Notes: generated by a model from the sequence alone, not told the origin. A stretch of 37,817 nt of DNA from JBFGCA01 sp041567315 (GCA_041567315.1 JBFGCA010000038.1:1-37817), one strand, 5' to 3'. Shown: positions 15,078-23,667, counted from the stretch's first letter. Numbers and translations: made by a program.

Positions 15078-17375
15078 ATGAGTCGGCTGGAGATTCGGCT
15101 GCTGGGCGGCTTCGAGGTGCACTGGGCGGGGCGACCGGTGCGCGGCTTCGAGTCGCAGAAGGTCCGGGGACTTTGTGCCCACCTGGCGGCCCACCGGCGG
15201 CAGGCGCACAGCCGCGAGCGTCTGGCCACCCTGCTGTGGGCCGAGAAGTCGGAGGAGGCGGCGCGGCGCAACCTGCGACAGGCGCTCCACAACCTGCGCT
15301 CGGCCCTGGCCGCCGTCGACGACCGCCGGCAGGCGCTGAATATCACCCACCGCACCGTCCAGCTCAGTCCCGAGGTCGAGACCTGGGTCGACGTCGACGA
15401 GTTCGAGCGGGCGGTGCGCCGCGGGCTCGCCGAGGCCGGTCCAGACCCCTACCAGCTCACCCTCGCCGCCTCGCTCTACACCGGCGACTTCCTGGCCGGC
15501 TTCTTCATCAAGGACAGCCCACCCTTCGAGGAGTGGATGATCACCGAACAGGAGCGGCACCGGGACGCGGCGATCGACACCTTTCGCACCCTCATCGAGT
15601 CCTACCTGCGCCGCGGCGAGTACCGTCTCGGCATCCAGTACGCGCGCCGGCTGCTGGCCATCGACCCGCTGTCGGAGAACGCCCATCGCTACCTGATGCG
15701 TCTCTACAGCCTGTCGGGCCGCCGCTCGCGGGCGCTGAGTCAGTTCGAGACCCTCCGCAACCTGCTCAACGCCGAGCTGGCGGTCGAACCGATGCCCGAG
15801 ACCCGTGAGCTGTTCGAGCAGATCCTGATCCAGGCGGTGCCAAGCGAGAAGGGCGGCGGCACAGCCGACGAGGACGAGGAGCCGGTCGGGCCGCTGATCC
15901 CGATGGTCGGGCGCCGCCGGCCGTACGAGCAGCTGCAAGCGGCCTGGCAACAGGTGCAGGACGAGGGCGGCCGCCTGACCGTGCTCCACGGCGAGTCGGG
16001 GATCGGCAAGAGCCGGCTGGCCAAGTCGTTCGTCGACGCGGCGACCGCCAAGCGTCACGCAGCGGTGCTCAGCGGTCGCTCTTACGCGGCCGCTCCGCTG
16101 GTCAGCTACCGGCCGTTCGGCGAGATCCTGCGCGGCGCCTTCGCCGACATCCTGCCCGAAGACTGCCGCGCCCTGCTGGGCGATCTGCCGGGGGGCGCCG
16201 GCGGCGATCTGCTGGCGCTGGCCCCGGCGCTCGCCGAGCTGGCGCCCGAGCTGGCGCCAGCCGAGGGGAAGGCCGCACCGAACATCGAGAGCCTGGCCTC
16301 GTCGATCCTCGCCTTTCTGGACCGGCTGGCGCGCCCTGCGGAGGGCGGCGCTACGGCCCCGGTCATCCTGCTGCTCGACGACCTGCACTGGACCGACCCC
16401 CCGAGCCGCCGGCTGCTGGCCGCCCTGGTCCCGCGGCTGGCGGCGCGGCGGCTGTGGATACTCGCCACCAGCCGCGATCTCGAGCCGCTGGCCGAGCTGC
16501 CCGGCGACCGCATCGGCCTCGAGCGGCTGGGCAGCGACGAGGTCCAGGAGATCGCGGCGTCGCTGCTCGGCGCCTCCGGCTCGGAGCTGCTTGGCGGGCC
16601 GCTCGCCGAGTGGAGCGGCGGTCTGCCGCTGGCGGTCGCCGAGCTGATCAACACGCTGTGGGACCAGGGCGTGCTGCTTCCGCGGCGCGGCGGGCAGTGG
16701 ACGCTCGACGGCCCGATCGAGCAGCCGCCGGCGGCGCTCGAGGTCACCGAGCTGATCAAGGAGCGGCTGCGGCGGCTTCCCACCTCCGCCCGCCGGCTGC
16801 TCGCCCTCGCCGCCGTCGCCGGCCAGGTGTTCGATGCCGAGCTGGTCCAGAAAGCCGACCGCGAGCACCTGGCGGTGGTCGACATCTGCATCCGGCTGAT
16901 GCTCGAGCGCTGGCTGATTCGTCAGTTCCCGGTGAGCTGGTCGCACGGCGAGCGCCAGGGCGACCTGGTGCTGTGGGCGCAGGGGGCGCGCCGAGGCACC
17001 TTCGAGTTCGCGCACCAGACGATCCGTGAGGCGGTCCTCGACGACATCAATCCGCTGCGCCGGCAGGTGCTGCACGCCGAGGTGGCGGAGGCTCTGGCTG
17101 CCAGCCGCGGCCACGAGCCGGAGGCGGTGTGCGAGGAGCTGGCCTACCACTATCTTCAGGCCGGCGACTGGGCGCGCGCGCTGCCCTGTCTGGAGCTGGC
17201 GGCCGAGAAGGCGCACGCGATCGGCGCCGCCGAGACCGCCGAGTGGTACGCCGACCGCTCGGTGGAGGTGGTGGATCGCCTGCGTGGCGCCGCCGCCTCG
17301 GCGGCCGAGCGCGACGAGCTCAGCGCCCGCCGGCGGGCGGTGCTCCAGTGGCGGCGGCGCAGCGAGACCGCCTGA
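15078..17375 (+). CDS. SARP/AfsR-type transcriptional regulator with AAA ATPase domain
   Basis: About 765 residues. The N-terminal OmpR-like winged helix is residues 1-95 (IRLLGGFEVHWAGRPVRGFE, QAHSRERLATLLW). The bacterial transcriptional activator domain follows, about 100-250 (LYTGDFLAGF, RRLLAIDPLSENAHRYLMRL, LFEQIL). The ATPase module has VGRRRPYEQL, Walker A GESGIGKS at 305-312 and Walker B VILLLDDLHW from 429, and the C terminus is helical, TPR-like. SARP proteins activate secondary-metabolite operons by binding heptamer repeats near -35. This gene is divergent from the lasso operon, separated only by one small gene, so it is the likely pathway regulator. The ATG at 15078 was chosen because the conserved domain begins at once; the frame is open further upstream to 14997. 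Confidence 0.92.
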   Translation: MSRLEIRLLGGFEVHWAGRPVRGFESQKVRGLCAHLAAHRRQAHSRERLATLLWAEKSEEAARRNLRQALHNLRSALAAVDDRRQALNITHRTVQLSPEVETWVDVDEFERAVRRGLAEAGPDPYQLTLAASLYTGDFLAGFFIKDSPPFEEWMITEQERHRDAAIDTFRTLIESYLRRGEYRLGIQYARRLLAIDPLSENAHRYLMRLYSLSGRRSRALSQFETLRNLLNAELAVEPMPETRELFEQILIQAVPSEKGGGTADEDEEPVGPLIPMVGRRRPYEQLQAAWQQVQDEGGRLTVLHGESGIGKSRLAKSFVDAATAKRHAAVLSGRSYAAAPLVSYRPFGEILRGAFADILPEDCRALLGDLPGGAGGDLLALAPALAELAPELAPAEGKAAPNIESLASSILAFLDRLARPAEGGATAPVILLLDDLHWTDPPSRRLLAALVPRLAARRLWILATSRDLEPLAELPGDRIGLERLGSDEVQEIAASLLGASGSELLGGPLAEWSGGLPLAVAELINTLWDQGVLLPRRGGQWTLDGPIEQPPAALEVTELIKERLRRLPTSARRLLALAAVAGQVFDAELVQKADREHLAVVDICIRLMLERWLIRQFPVSWSHGERQGDLVLWAQGARRGTFEFAHQTIREAVLDDINPLRRQVLHAEVAEALAASRGHEPEAVCEELAYHYLQAGDWARALPCLELAAEKAHAIGAAETAEWYADRSVEVVDRLRGAAASAAERDELSARRRAVLQWRRRSETA

Positions 17376-17399
17376 CCGTTCGCCGGCCGGACCGCGAGG

Positions 17400-18722
17400 T
17401 CAGTCCAACCTGGCCAGGCGGAGGCCGGTGAACTGGAAGCGGGTCGCCGCCGGCCAGAAGTTGCGGTAGCTCACCCGGATGTGCGAGCGGGGCGTGGCGC
17501 ACGAGCCGCCGCGCAGCACCCGCTGGTTGTCCATGAACTTGCCGTTGTACTCCTGCAGGTTGCCGGCGAACGGCTCGAAGCCGGGGTAGGCCTCGTAGTG
17601 GCTGGTGGTCCACTCCCAGGCGTCGCCGGCCAGCTGGGCGACCGTGACCTCCGGGTCGGCGGCGGCGGGCGCCGGCTGGAGCCGACCGCTCTCCAGGAAG
17701 TTGCCGGCGCCGAAGCCGCTGCGCCGCGCCGCCTGCTCCCACTCGAACTCGGTCGGCAGACGGCAGCCCGCCCAGGGACCGCCCAGCCCGCTCTTCCAGC
17801 GGGCGAAGGCCTCGGCCTCGTAGAAGCTGACGTGGGCGACCGGCGCCGCCGGGTCGAGCGGCAGCTCGCCGCCGAGGGTCCAGCAGGTCCACTCGCCGTC
17901 GCGGCGCTCCCAGTAGAGCGGCGCCGACCAGCCGCCCTGGCGCACCGCCTCCCAGCCGTTCGACAGCCACAGGAGCGGCTGCCGGTAGCCGCCGTCGTCG
18001 ATGAACTCCAGGTACTCGCGGTTGGTGACCAGCCGGTCGAAGAGCTGGAAGTCCGCCAGATAGCCCTTGTGGACCGGCAGCTCGTTGTCCCAGCACCAGC
18101 CGCCCTCGACGTTGCCGAACCCGAAGACGCCGCCGGCGAAGGGCACGAAGCGGCCCGGACGCTCGGTCCCGGCCTCGCTCGGGCGCGGCTTCCGGTAGGT
18201 CGACCGCAGCCCCGGCGGATTGACCGAGAGGATGTGCTTGACCTCGGTGACCAGCAGCTCCTGATGCTGCTGCTCGTGATGGATGCCGGCGGTGACCAGC
18301 GGCGCCAGCGCGGCGAGCTCGGCCTCACCGGCCTCGCCGAGCAGCGCCGTGAGCCGGGCGTCGACCGACCGTCGGTAGGCGAAGACCTCGGCGGTGGTCG
18401 GGCGGGTCAGCAGGCCGCGGTCGACGCGCGCCACGCGCGGCCCCAAGGCCTCGTAGTAGGAGTTGAGGACGAACTCGAGGGCCCGGTCCTGATCGGTGGC
18501 CAGACCGCGCGGCTCGAGGATGTTCTTGGCGAAGAACCAGCTGGTGTGCCCGAGATTCCACCACGGCGGGCTGACGTCGGGCATCGACTGGATGCGGTAG
18601 TCCTCCGCCTCGAGCGGGCCGCAGAGGGCGGCGCTCAGCTCGCGGGTCTCGCGGAAGGCGCGGAGCAGCTCGTCGCGCTCCGCCGCGACGGCGTCGGATC
18701 TCGGCTCGATGCTCAGGGTCAC
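17400..18722 (-). CDS. egtB: EgtB-like sulfoxide synthase (DinB_2 plus FGE-sulfatase domains)
   Basis: A 440-residue non-haem iron enzyme of the EgtB family, which joins a Cys-derived thiol to hergynine as a sulfoxide in ergothioneine synthesis. The DinB-like N domain has His59 (NLGHTSWFF) and the HX3HXE element IHHEQQHQE (His149, His153), the iron ligands. The C-type-lectin/FGE domain has GWCWDNELP, RLPTEFEWEQAA, AGDAWEWT, VLRGGS and YRNFWP. No egtD methyltransferase is next to it, so thiol donor and product (ergothioneine or a relative) are not fixed. The start is GTG at 18722. A TACAGT box ends six bases before it, so the mRNA may be leaderless. The frame is open to 18968 through hairpin DNA, which is not coding. 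Confidence 0.9.
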   Translation of the reverse strand: MTLSIEPRSDAVAAERDELLRAFRETRELSAALCGPLEAEDYRIQSMPDVSPPWWNLGHTSWFFAKNILEPRGLATDQDRALEFVLNSYYEALGPRVARVDRGLLTRPTTAEVFAYRRSVDARLTALLGEAGEAELAALAPLVTAGIHHEQQHQELLVTEVKHILSVNPPGLRSTYRKPRPSEAGTERPGRFVPFAGGVFGFGNVEGGWCWDNELPVHKGYLADFQLFDRLVTNREYLEFIDDGGYRQPLLWLSNGWEAVRQGGWSAPLYWERRDGEWTCWTLGGELPLDPAAPVAHVSFYEAEAFARWKSGLGGPWAGCRLPTEFEWEQAARRSGFGAGNFLESGRLQPAPAAADPEVTVAQLAGDAWEWTTSHYEAYPGFEPFAGNLQEYNGKFMDNQRVLRGGSCATPRSHIRVSYRNFWPAATRFQFTGLRLARLD

Positions 18723-18763
18723 GGCCGCACTGTAGCAGCTCCGGCGGCCCAGAAAGGCAACGC

Positions 18764-18815
18764 CGGAGGGGTTTCCCGCACCCTTCACCCCTCCCGCACG
18801 GGGAACGCCCCTCCG
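18764..18815. repeat. Imperfect palindrome upstream of egtB
   Basis: CGGAGGGGTTTCCCGC and GCACGGGGAACGCCCCTCCG pair with few mismatches across a 16-base loop. It lies about 40 bases before the egtB start on the upstream side. It could be a regulator site or the terminator of an incoming transcript; unproven. Confidence 0.5.
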
Positions 18816-18849
18816 GCGATTCGGTCGCTCTGATCGGAACCGCAGCGGC

Positions 18850-18958
18850 GGAGCCGGCTCTCTACGAGGCCGAGACGGCGATCGCGACGGAAGCGTCCTT
18901 CGCTTCCCCCACCGCGTTCGCCTCCCTCCGCGTCTCAGCCTCGTACAGAGCCGGCTCC
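18850..18958. repeat. Long imperfect palindrome (109 bp)
   Basis: The ends GGAGCCGGCTCT and AGAGCCGGCTCC pair perfectly and the pairing continues through CTACGAGGC...GAGACG with a few mismatches. The apex is GGAAGCG-TCCTT-CGCTTCC. It resembles the CTAG elements in whole-length folding but lacks CTAG ends and their shared core, so it is a different class. No coding potential. Confidence 0.6.
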
Positions 18959-19132
18959 GTCGCGTCACTCACGCCATTCCTAAGGGCAAGGGCCATGCCA
19001 CCGGCCGCCCGGCGGCCGTCCGGAGCTAAACCGCCTGTTTTCAGCGATTAGATCGAGGGTCAGAGAAAGACGGGAGGGAGGAAGGCCGGGAGGATCTACC
19101 GGGCCGCCGCCAGGGCGGGGAGAAACTCCCGG

Positions 19133-19151
19133 CCGGGCGGCAGCCGCCCGG
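19133..19151 (-). terminator. GC-rich hairpin after proline dehydrogenase
   Basis: CCGGGCGG-CTG-CCGCCCGG on the minus strand begins 3 bases after the stop at 19154. A second stem, GGCCGGGAG against CTCCCGGCC (19084-19134), overlaps it. There is no U-run, so an intrinsic terminator is only probable. Confidence 0.45.
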
Positions 19152-19153
19152 GA

Positions 19154-20065
19154 TCAGCGCAGGCCGAGGAAGTTGCGCATCACGTGGCGCGCCACCTCGG
19201 GGTTCTCGCGCAGCCGCCTGATCGAGTAGGGATACCAGTCCTGGCCATAGGGCACGTAGACCCGCAGGCGGTGCCCCGCGGTCAGGAGGATGCGGCGCAG
19301 CTCCTCGTCGACGCCGAGCAGCATCTGGAACTCGTAGCGGTCGCGGGGCGTCCCCAGCCGGTCGAGCAGCGCCACCGCCGAGCACACCAGGTACTCGTCG
19401 TGGGTGGCGATCGCCGCGTAGACCCCGCGCTCGAGCATCTTCTCGAGCGCCGCCATGAAGTTGCGCCGCACCGTCTCGTAGCCCTTCCAGGCCAGCGGCC
19501 GGGGCTCGATGTAGATCCCCTTGCACAGCCGCACGTTGGCCCCCGCCGCCGGCAGCCCGTCGAGATCGGCCAGGGTGCGGCGCATGTATGCCTGGAGCAC
19601 CGCGCCCAGGTTGCCGTGCCGCTCCTGCAGCTGGCGGTAGATCCGCAGCGTGGCGTCGGTGCAGGTCGAGTCCTCCATGTCGATGCGCACGAAGTTGCCG
19701 AAGCGCTTGGCGGTGGCGGCGATGCGGTCGACGTTGTCGCGGCAGAAGCCCTCGTCGATCTTGAGACCCAGCAGGGTCAGCTTGATCGACACGTTGGAGT
19801 CGAGCCGCTGCTCGTGGATGGCCTCGAACAGCCGCTCGTACTCCTCGACCGCGGCGGCCGCCTTGGACCGCTCGGCGACCTCCTCGCCCAGCAGATCGAG
19901 GGTCGCCATCGCCCCCTGGGTGTTGAGCTGACGCACCGTCTCGAGCGCGTCGTCGCGAGTCTCGCCGGCCACGTAGCGCTGCGCCACCCGCCCGACCAGG
20001 GCACGCGGCACCGCCGGGAGCGTGGCGACGACCAGCCGGCTGAACAGGCTCACCGGAACGCTCAC
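19154..20065 (-). CDS. Proline dehydrogenase
   Basis: A 303-residue FAD enzyme of the monofunctional PRODH family that oxidises L-proline to pyrroline-5-carboxylate and passes electrons to the quinone pool. Motifs along the TIM barrel: SNVSIKLTLLG, NFVRIDMEDS, GANVRLCKGIYIEP, AAIATHDEYLV, YEFQMLLGV and the C-terminal VYVPYGQDWYPYSIRRLRENP, whose paired Arg residues bind the substrate carboxylate. No P5C dehydrogenase domain is fused, and none is nearby. The GTG at 20065 is the best start. It lies 30 bases after the diiron oxygenase-like gene on the same strand, so the two may share a transcript; a functional link is not obvious. Confidence 0.93.
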   Translation of the reverse strand: MSVPVSLFSRLVVATLPAVPRALVGRVAQRYVAGETRDDALETVRQLNTQGAMATLDLLGEEVAERSKAAAAVEEYERLFEAIHEQRLDSNVSIKLTLLGLKIDEGFCRDNVDRIAATAKRFGNFVRIDMEDSTCTDATLRIYRQLQERHGNLGAVLQAYMRRTLADLDGLPAAGANVRLCKGIYIEPRPLAWKGYETVRRNFMAALEKMLERGVYAAIATHDEYLVCSAVALLDRLGTPRDRYEFQMLLGVDEELRRILLTAGHRLRVYVPYGQDWYPYSIRRLRENPEVARHVMRNFLGLR

Positions 20066-20095
20066 CGGGAAGCTCGCGCGGGGGGCGAGGCGGGA

Positions 20096-21445
20096 TCAGG
20101 CGGCCGGCCCGGCGGCGGCCCCGGCGCCCTCGCCGTGGCCGTTGCCGCCGTCGCTGACCCAGCGCACCGCCTTCGAGCACGGGCAGACGCCGCCGACGCG
20201 GCGCAGCGACGGCATGGTGCGGGCCGCCTCCCCGGCGGTCAGCTCGCCGCCGGCCACCCGGCCGATCAGCTCGACGTACTCGCGGAAGTCGCGCCCGGCG
20301 CGGTAGGCGTCGGGCAGATGCCGGCGCAGGTGGTCGAGATAGGACGGCAGGTCTTCGAAGCGCTCCCCCTGCCAGCCCACCATCTGGAAAGCCGGCACCC
20401 CGCGCCGCCGGAAGAACTCCTGGTGCGGCAGGTGGACAAGCTCGTCGTAGTCGACCCCCTGCTCGGAGCCCCCTTCGGCGAGCAGCCGCCCGATCAGCTC
20501 GTCGGCCTCCTTGAAGGACAGCTCGGGGAGACGGGCGCGGACAAAGCGCACGTTGAGGTCGCGCACCAGCTTGCCCACCTCCTCGTAGTAGTCGGCCTGG
20601 GCCTCGGCGTTCTTCATCGGCTTGAGACCGTAACGGACGTTGGTGCCGCCGCCGCGCTCGTCGCCGAACATCTCGAGGCCCCGCGGCAGCCACTTGTTGA
20701 TCGCCTTCTGGACGTCGGCGGTGGTCACGTAGATCGAGTCGCGCGCCGCTTTCTCCATCCAGCGGCGCAGCGGCACCACCCCGGCCGCCAGGTGGAAGGC
20801 CTCCTCGCGCAGCATCTGCGGCATGCTCTCGGCCATCGGCTTGTAGGCGCTGATGCGCTGCATCGAGAGCTGGTACTTACCGACCCGGTCGATCAGCGCG
20901 CAGAAGGTGACGTTGTCGACAAAGGAGTCGAAGTCGATGTTGAAGGCCCCGAGGATGTGGGAGCCGGTCTTCATCGACAGGATCTCCTCCACCATCTCGG
21001 CCCCCGAGCGGTCGGAGACGCCCTGCCAGTCGTCCTCCAGCAGCAGGTGGAACATCTGGTAGCCGTGGCGCAGCTCCTCGGCCATCATCCGCAGAATCCA
21101 GAACTGCTCCTCCTCCTCCTGGGCCCGGGCCAGGGTGAGCTGGTGCTGCTGGATGGAGCCGAACTCGGTCGAGGCCTGGGCCTGGATGGCGCCCAGCAGG
21201 TGGCCGGACTGCTCGCGCTCCATGTCGGCAGCCTGCCGGAACTTGGGCTTGCCCTTCATCGCCCCGCACTCGATCTGGTCGCACATCCCCATCTCGCGGT
21301 AGGCGCAGAGCTCGAAGCGCTCGTCCTTGGGGAAGTACTTGTCCCAGTTCTCGAGCAGGAAGTCGTAGTCGGGCAGGTAGGTCTGCTGCCACTTGCGGAC
21401 CGCCGCGTGGAAGGGCTTCGCTAGATAGGCCTTGCTCGTTGCCAT
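20096..21445 (-). CDS. BoxB/PaaA-like diiron oxygenase
   Basis: A 449-residue ferritin-like helical protein. Two ExxH iron-binding motifs are visible, Glu124-Leu-Arg-His127 in MAEELRHGYQMFHLL and Glu215-Ala-Phe-His218 in LREEAFHLAAG, with further acidic helices (AQEEEEQFW, IDFDSFVDN). Length and sequence style fit the BoxB (benzoyl-CoA 2,3-epoxidase) and PaaA (phenylacetyl-CoA epoxidase) group. No BoxA reductase, thioesterase or ring-opening hydratase gene is present here, so aromatic degradation is unproven. The C terminus adds a CPC motif and a Gly/Ala-rich tail. The ATG at 21445 has GGAGA six bases upstream. Followed by proline dehydrogenase. Confidence 0.8.
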   Translation of the reverse strand: MATSKAYLAKPFHAAVRKWQQTYLPDYDFLLENWDKYFPKDERFELCAYREMGMCDQIECGAMKGKPKFRQAADMEREQSGHLLGAIQAQASTEFGSIQQHQLTLARAQEEEEQFWILRMMAEELRHGYQMFHLLLEDDWQGVSDRSGAEMVEEILSMKTGSHILGAFNIDFDSFVDNVTFCALIDRVGKYQLSMQRISAYKPMAESMPQMLREEAFHLAAGVVPLRRWMEKAARDSIYVTTADVQKAINKWLPRGLEMFGDERGGGTNVRYGLKPMKNAEAQADYYEEVGKLVRDLNVRFVRARLPELSFKEADELIGRLLAEGGSEQGVDYDELVHLPHQEFFRRRGVPAFQMVGWQGERFEDLPSYLDHLRRHLPDAYRAGRDFREYVELIGRVAGGELTAGEAARTMPSLRRVGGVCPCSKAVRWVSDGGNGHGEGAGAAAGPAA

Positions 21446-21483
21446 CGTTCTCTCCAGAATCGCCGCCGGCGCGGCCGCCGGCG

Positions 21484-21942
21484 CTAGAGCCGCTTGACGA
21501 ACGGTCTGAGCGGCGCCGGCTCGAAGCCCAGGCGACGGAAGAAGGTGGCGATTCCCGCCATCTCCTCGTCCACCAGGGTCCGCACGCTCGCCGCCCCCCG
21601 CCGCCGGAAGTGCTCCAGCATGTGCTCGGCCAGCCGCCGCCCGATCGCCTGCCCGCGGAGGTCGGGATCGACCCCCAGGACCTCGATCCAGCCGGTCGGC
21701 TCTTCGAGGCCGAACTCCCCCGACCTTACCTCGCCGAGCATGAAGCCCACCACCCGCCCCCCGGCATCGGCCACCGCCGAGGCCTCGGGATCGCGGCGCA
21801 GGTAGTAGCCCACCCGCCGCTCCCAGACCTCCGGCCGGTAGCTGCCGCCGATCTTTTCGTCGAGGGTGGTGATGTCCCCGAGATCGGTGTCTTCGAGGGA
21901 GCGGATCCGCACCTCGGCGGCGGCGGGCGAGAGCTCGGTCAT
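21484..21942 (-). CDS. GNAT-family N-acetyltransferase
   Basis: A 152-residue Gcn5-related acetyltransferase. VRIRSLEDTDLGDI forms the first strand and helix. GWIEVLGVDPDLRGQAIGRRLAEHMLEHF contains the acetyl-CoA pyrophosphate loop (R/QxxGxG/A variant RGQAIGRR), and ATFFRRLGFEPA is the usual C-terminal beta-bulge motif. It resembles RimI-like protein or small-molecule acetylases; the substrate is unknown. The ATG at 21942 fits the family start and lies about 36 bases after a predicted transcription start. The open frame extending to 22449 runs through palindromic non-coding DNA. It lies 38 bases upstream of the BoxB-like gene, same strand. Confidence 0.88.
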   Translation of the reverse strand: MTELSPAAAEVRIRSLEDTDLGDITTLDEKIGGSYRPEVWERRVGYYLRRDPEASAVADAGGRVVGFMLGEVRSGEFGLEEPTGWIEVLGVDPDLRGQAIGRRLAEHMLEHFRRRGAASVRTLVDEEMAGIATFFRRLGFEPAPLRPFVKRL

Positions 21943-21984
21943 GGCTGGGTGGTTGGCGCCGGGCGAGGGCCGCCGGGCACAGCG

Positions 21985-22013
21985 ATTGTATCGGCTGTGA
22001 ACGGTCTCCGCAA
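21985..22013 (-). promoter_or_regulatory. Sigma70-type promoter of the GNAT gene
   Basis: On the minus strand TTGCGG (22008-22013) and TACAAT (21985-21990) are separated by exactly 17 bases. This gives a leader of about 36 bases to the ATG at 21942 and may also serve the two downstream genes. It is the best-formed promoter in the window besides the nad promoter. Confidence 0.6.
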
Positions 22014-22037
22014 ATGCGGTTGACGGATCAGTGGCAA

Positions 22038-22201
22038 GAGCCGACCGGGGTGGGGCGCGCCTGGGGACGGAGCGGGCCTGACAGACTTCAGAGGGGAGGC
22101 CCGCTCCTCCTTTCGCCTTCGCGCCGCACGGACCGTGGCCTTCGAGGCCTGCCGCAAGCGCTCGTCTCAAGGCCCCTGTCGAGCCCCACCCCGGCCGGCT
22201 C
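22038..22201. repeat. 164-bp long imperfect palindrome
   Basis: The ends GAGCCGACCGGGGTGGGGC and GCCCCACCCCGGCCGGCTC pair with one mismatch over 19 bases, and partial pairing continues inward. The left half also holds a self-contained hairpin, GGAGCGGGCCT (22069-22079) with AGGCCCGCTCC (22097-22107). It is similar in size to the CTAG elements but has no CTAG ends and no clear common core. Confidence 0.6.
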
Positions 22202-22592
22202 CTGCGCGGCCTACCTGGGGCCAAGGGCCGACTCGATGCTGGAGCGCCCCCACCCCACCTGTTGTGACAACAAAGACGAGTTGGAGGGGAAGAGACAGGA
22301 AGCTCGCTTCTCGGCCCGCGGCGTTTGCGGACGGCTTTGCTTCCAGCAATCGGCCCACGGTGCGTGAAGAGGCAGTCGCGTGACAGCGCACTGGCCGACC
22401 CGCCAACCTGGGACGACGATGCGAACTGGAACCGCGGCGCGTGCTGCACTGCCGGGCGCCCTCGGCACCCGAACGCCCTACCCGGAAATCTCCGCGAGCC
22501 CGCTATTCACCGGCAAGCGACCGTTCCTGCCAGAGGGAGCCGCAGCTCGGCCGCTCTCAGAGAGAAGCGAAAGAACGACTGGGAGCTAGGCC

Positions 22593-23531
22593 CTAATGCG
22601 GTGCGGTGGACGACGACGCGGCGCCGGCGACGTGCTCGTGGGCGTGGTAGCTGGAGCGGACGAGGGGGCCGGACTCGCAGTGGGCGAAGCCGAGGGCGAG
22701 GGCGTGGCGCCGGTAGGCGGCGAACTCGTCGGGGGCGACCCAGCGGTCGACCGGCAGGTGGTCGGTCGTCGGCTGGAGGTACTGGCCGATGGTGAGGATC
22801 TCGACGCCGGCGCGGCGGACGTCCCCGAGGGTCGCCTCGACCTCGGGGGTGGTCTCGCCGAGGCCGACCATGATGCCGGTCTTGACCCGGCCGGCAAAAC
22901 CGCCCGAGTCGCGGCGGCGTGAGGCCTCGGCCAGCAGCTCGAGCGAGCCCTCGTAGCGGCTGCCCGGGCGGGCCTGCCGGTAGAGGCGCGGCACCGTCTC
23001 GACGTTGTGCGAGAAGACCTCTGGGCGCGCGGCGAGGACCACGTCGAGGGCGTCCTCGACGCCGCGGAAGTCGGGAGTCAGGACCTCGACGGCCACGGCC
23101 GGCGTGCGCCGGTGGATGGCCCGGATGACGTCGGCGAAGTGGCCCGCCCCGCCGTCGGCGAGGTCGTCGCGGTCGACCGAGGTGACGACCGCGTGCCGCA
23201 GGCCCATGGTCTCGACCGCTTCGGCCACGCGGGCCGGCTCGTCGGCGTCGACGCCGGGTGCAGGCCGGCCCGTGGTCACGGCGCAGAAGCCGCAGCGGCG
23301 GGTGCAGACGTCGCCCAGGATCATGAAGGTGGCGGTGCCGTGCTCCCCCCAGCACTCGTAGATGTTGGGGCAGCGCGCCTCCTGGCAGACGGTGTTGAGC
23401 GCCAGGCGGTCGACCAGCGAGCGCACCTCGCGGTAGCGCGGCGGGGTGGCCAGCCGGATGCGCAGCCACTCGGGGCGCGGCGAGGTTGCGCCGGGGCGGG
23501 GGCCGCCGATCTGCACGAGGGACTCGGTCAT
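22593..23531 (-). CDS. lipA: Lipoyl synthase
   Basis: A 312-residue radical-SAM enzyme that inserts two sulfurs into octanoyl groups on lipoyl domains. The auxiliary cluster Cys set is in VCQEARCPNIYECW, and the radical-SAM CxxxCxxC is CTRRCGFC in GDVCTRRCGFCAVTTG. HNVETVPRLY, KTGIMVGLGE and the C-terminal RSSYHA (the serine ligand of the auxiliary cluster) are all present. The length is normal. The ATG at 23531 is chosen; it lacks a clear ribosome-binding site, and a GATACT box lies close upstream. It acts with LipB (30898-31650), and a client E2 protein is encoded at 31676-33127. Confidence 0.96.
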   Translation of the reverse strand: MTESLVQIGGPRPGATSPRPEWLRIRLATPPRYREVRSLVDRLALNTVCQEARCPNIYECWGEHGTATFMILGDVCTRRCGFCAVTTGRPAPGVDADEPARVAEAVETMGLRHAVVTSVDRDDLADGGAGHFADVIRAIHRRTPAVAVEVLTPDFRGVEDALDVVLAARPEVFSHNVETVPRLYRQARPGSRYEGSLELLAEASRRRDSGGFAGRVKTGIMVGLGETTPEVEATLGDVRRAGVEILTIGQYLQPTTDHLPVDRWVAPDEFAAYRRHALALGFAHCESGPLVRSSYHAHEHVAGAASSSTAPH

Positions 23532-23667
23532 CGAACGGAGAGTATCAATCCACACGGCCGGTGCCGCCGCCTTCGCAGAGCACCGTTGGGCTGACGCCAC
23601 GGAGGCTCACCGCCGGCTTCGGTTCTGCAAACGGCTGGTGATTCCGCCGGCGAGCCCGTCCACAGGG

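Larger units (their letters stand above)
18723..19153. other. 431-base gap with three hairpin-forming segments
   Basis: No gene is supported here. The gap holds a -10-like TACAGT (18729-18734, minus), an imperfect palindrome at 18764-18815, a 109-bp long palindrome at 18850-18958, and terminator-like hairpins at 19084-19151 next to the proline dehydrogenase stop. ORFs that cross it are by-products of GC richness. Confidence 0.7.
21943..22592. other. 650-base gap between GNAT gene and lipA
   Basis: No gene is supported. It holds the GNAT promoter and a 164-bp palindromic segment (22038-22201) with an internal 11-bp hairpin. The remaining 390 bases up to lipA show only small inverted repeats and no codon structure. 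An unrecognised small RNA cannot be excluded. Confidence 0.6.

Noticed and set aside
21943..22449. Upstream extension of the GNAT gene to 22449
   Set aside because: The extension runs through a palindrome and a promoter, and the family fold starts at the ATG at 21942.
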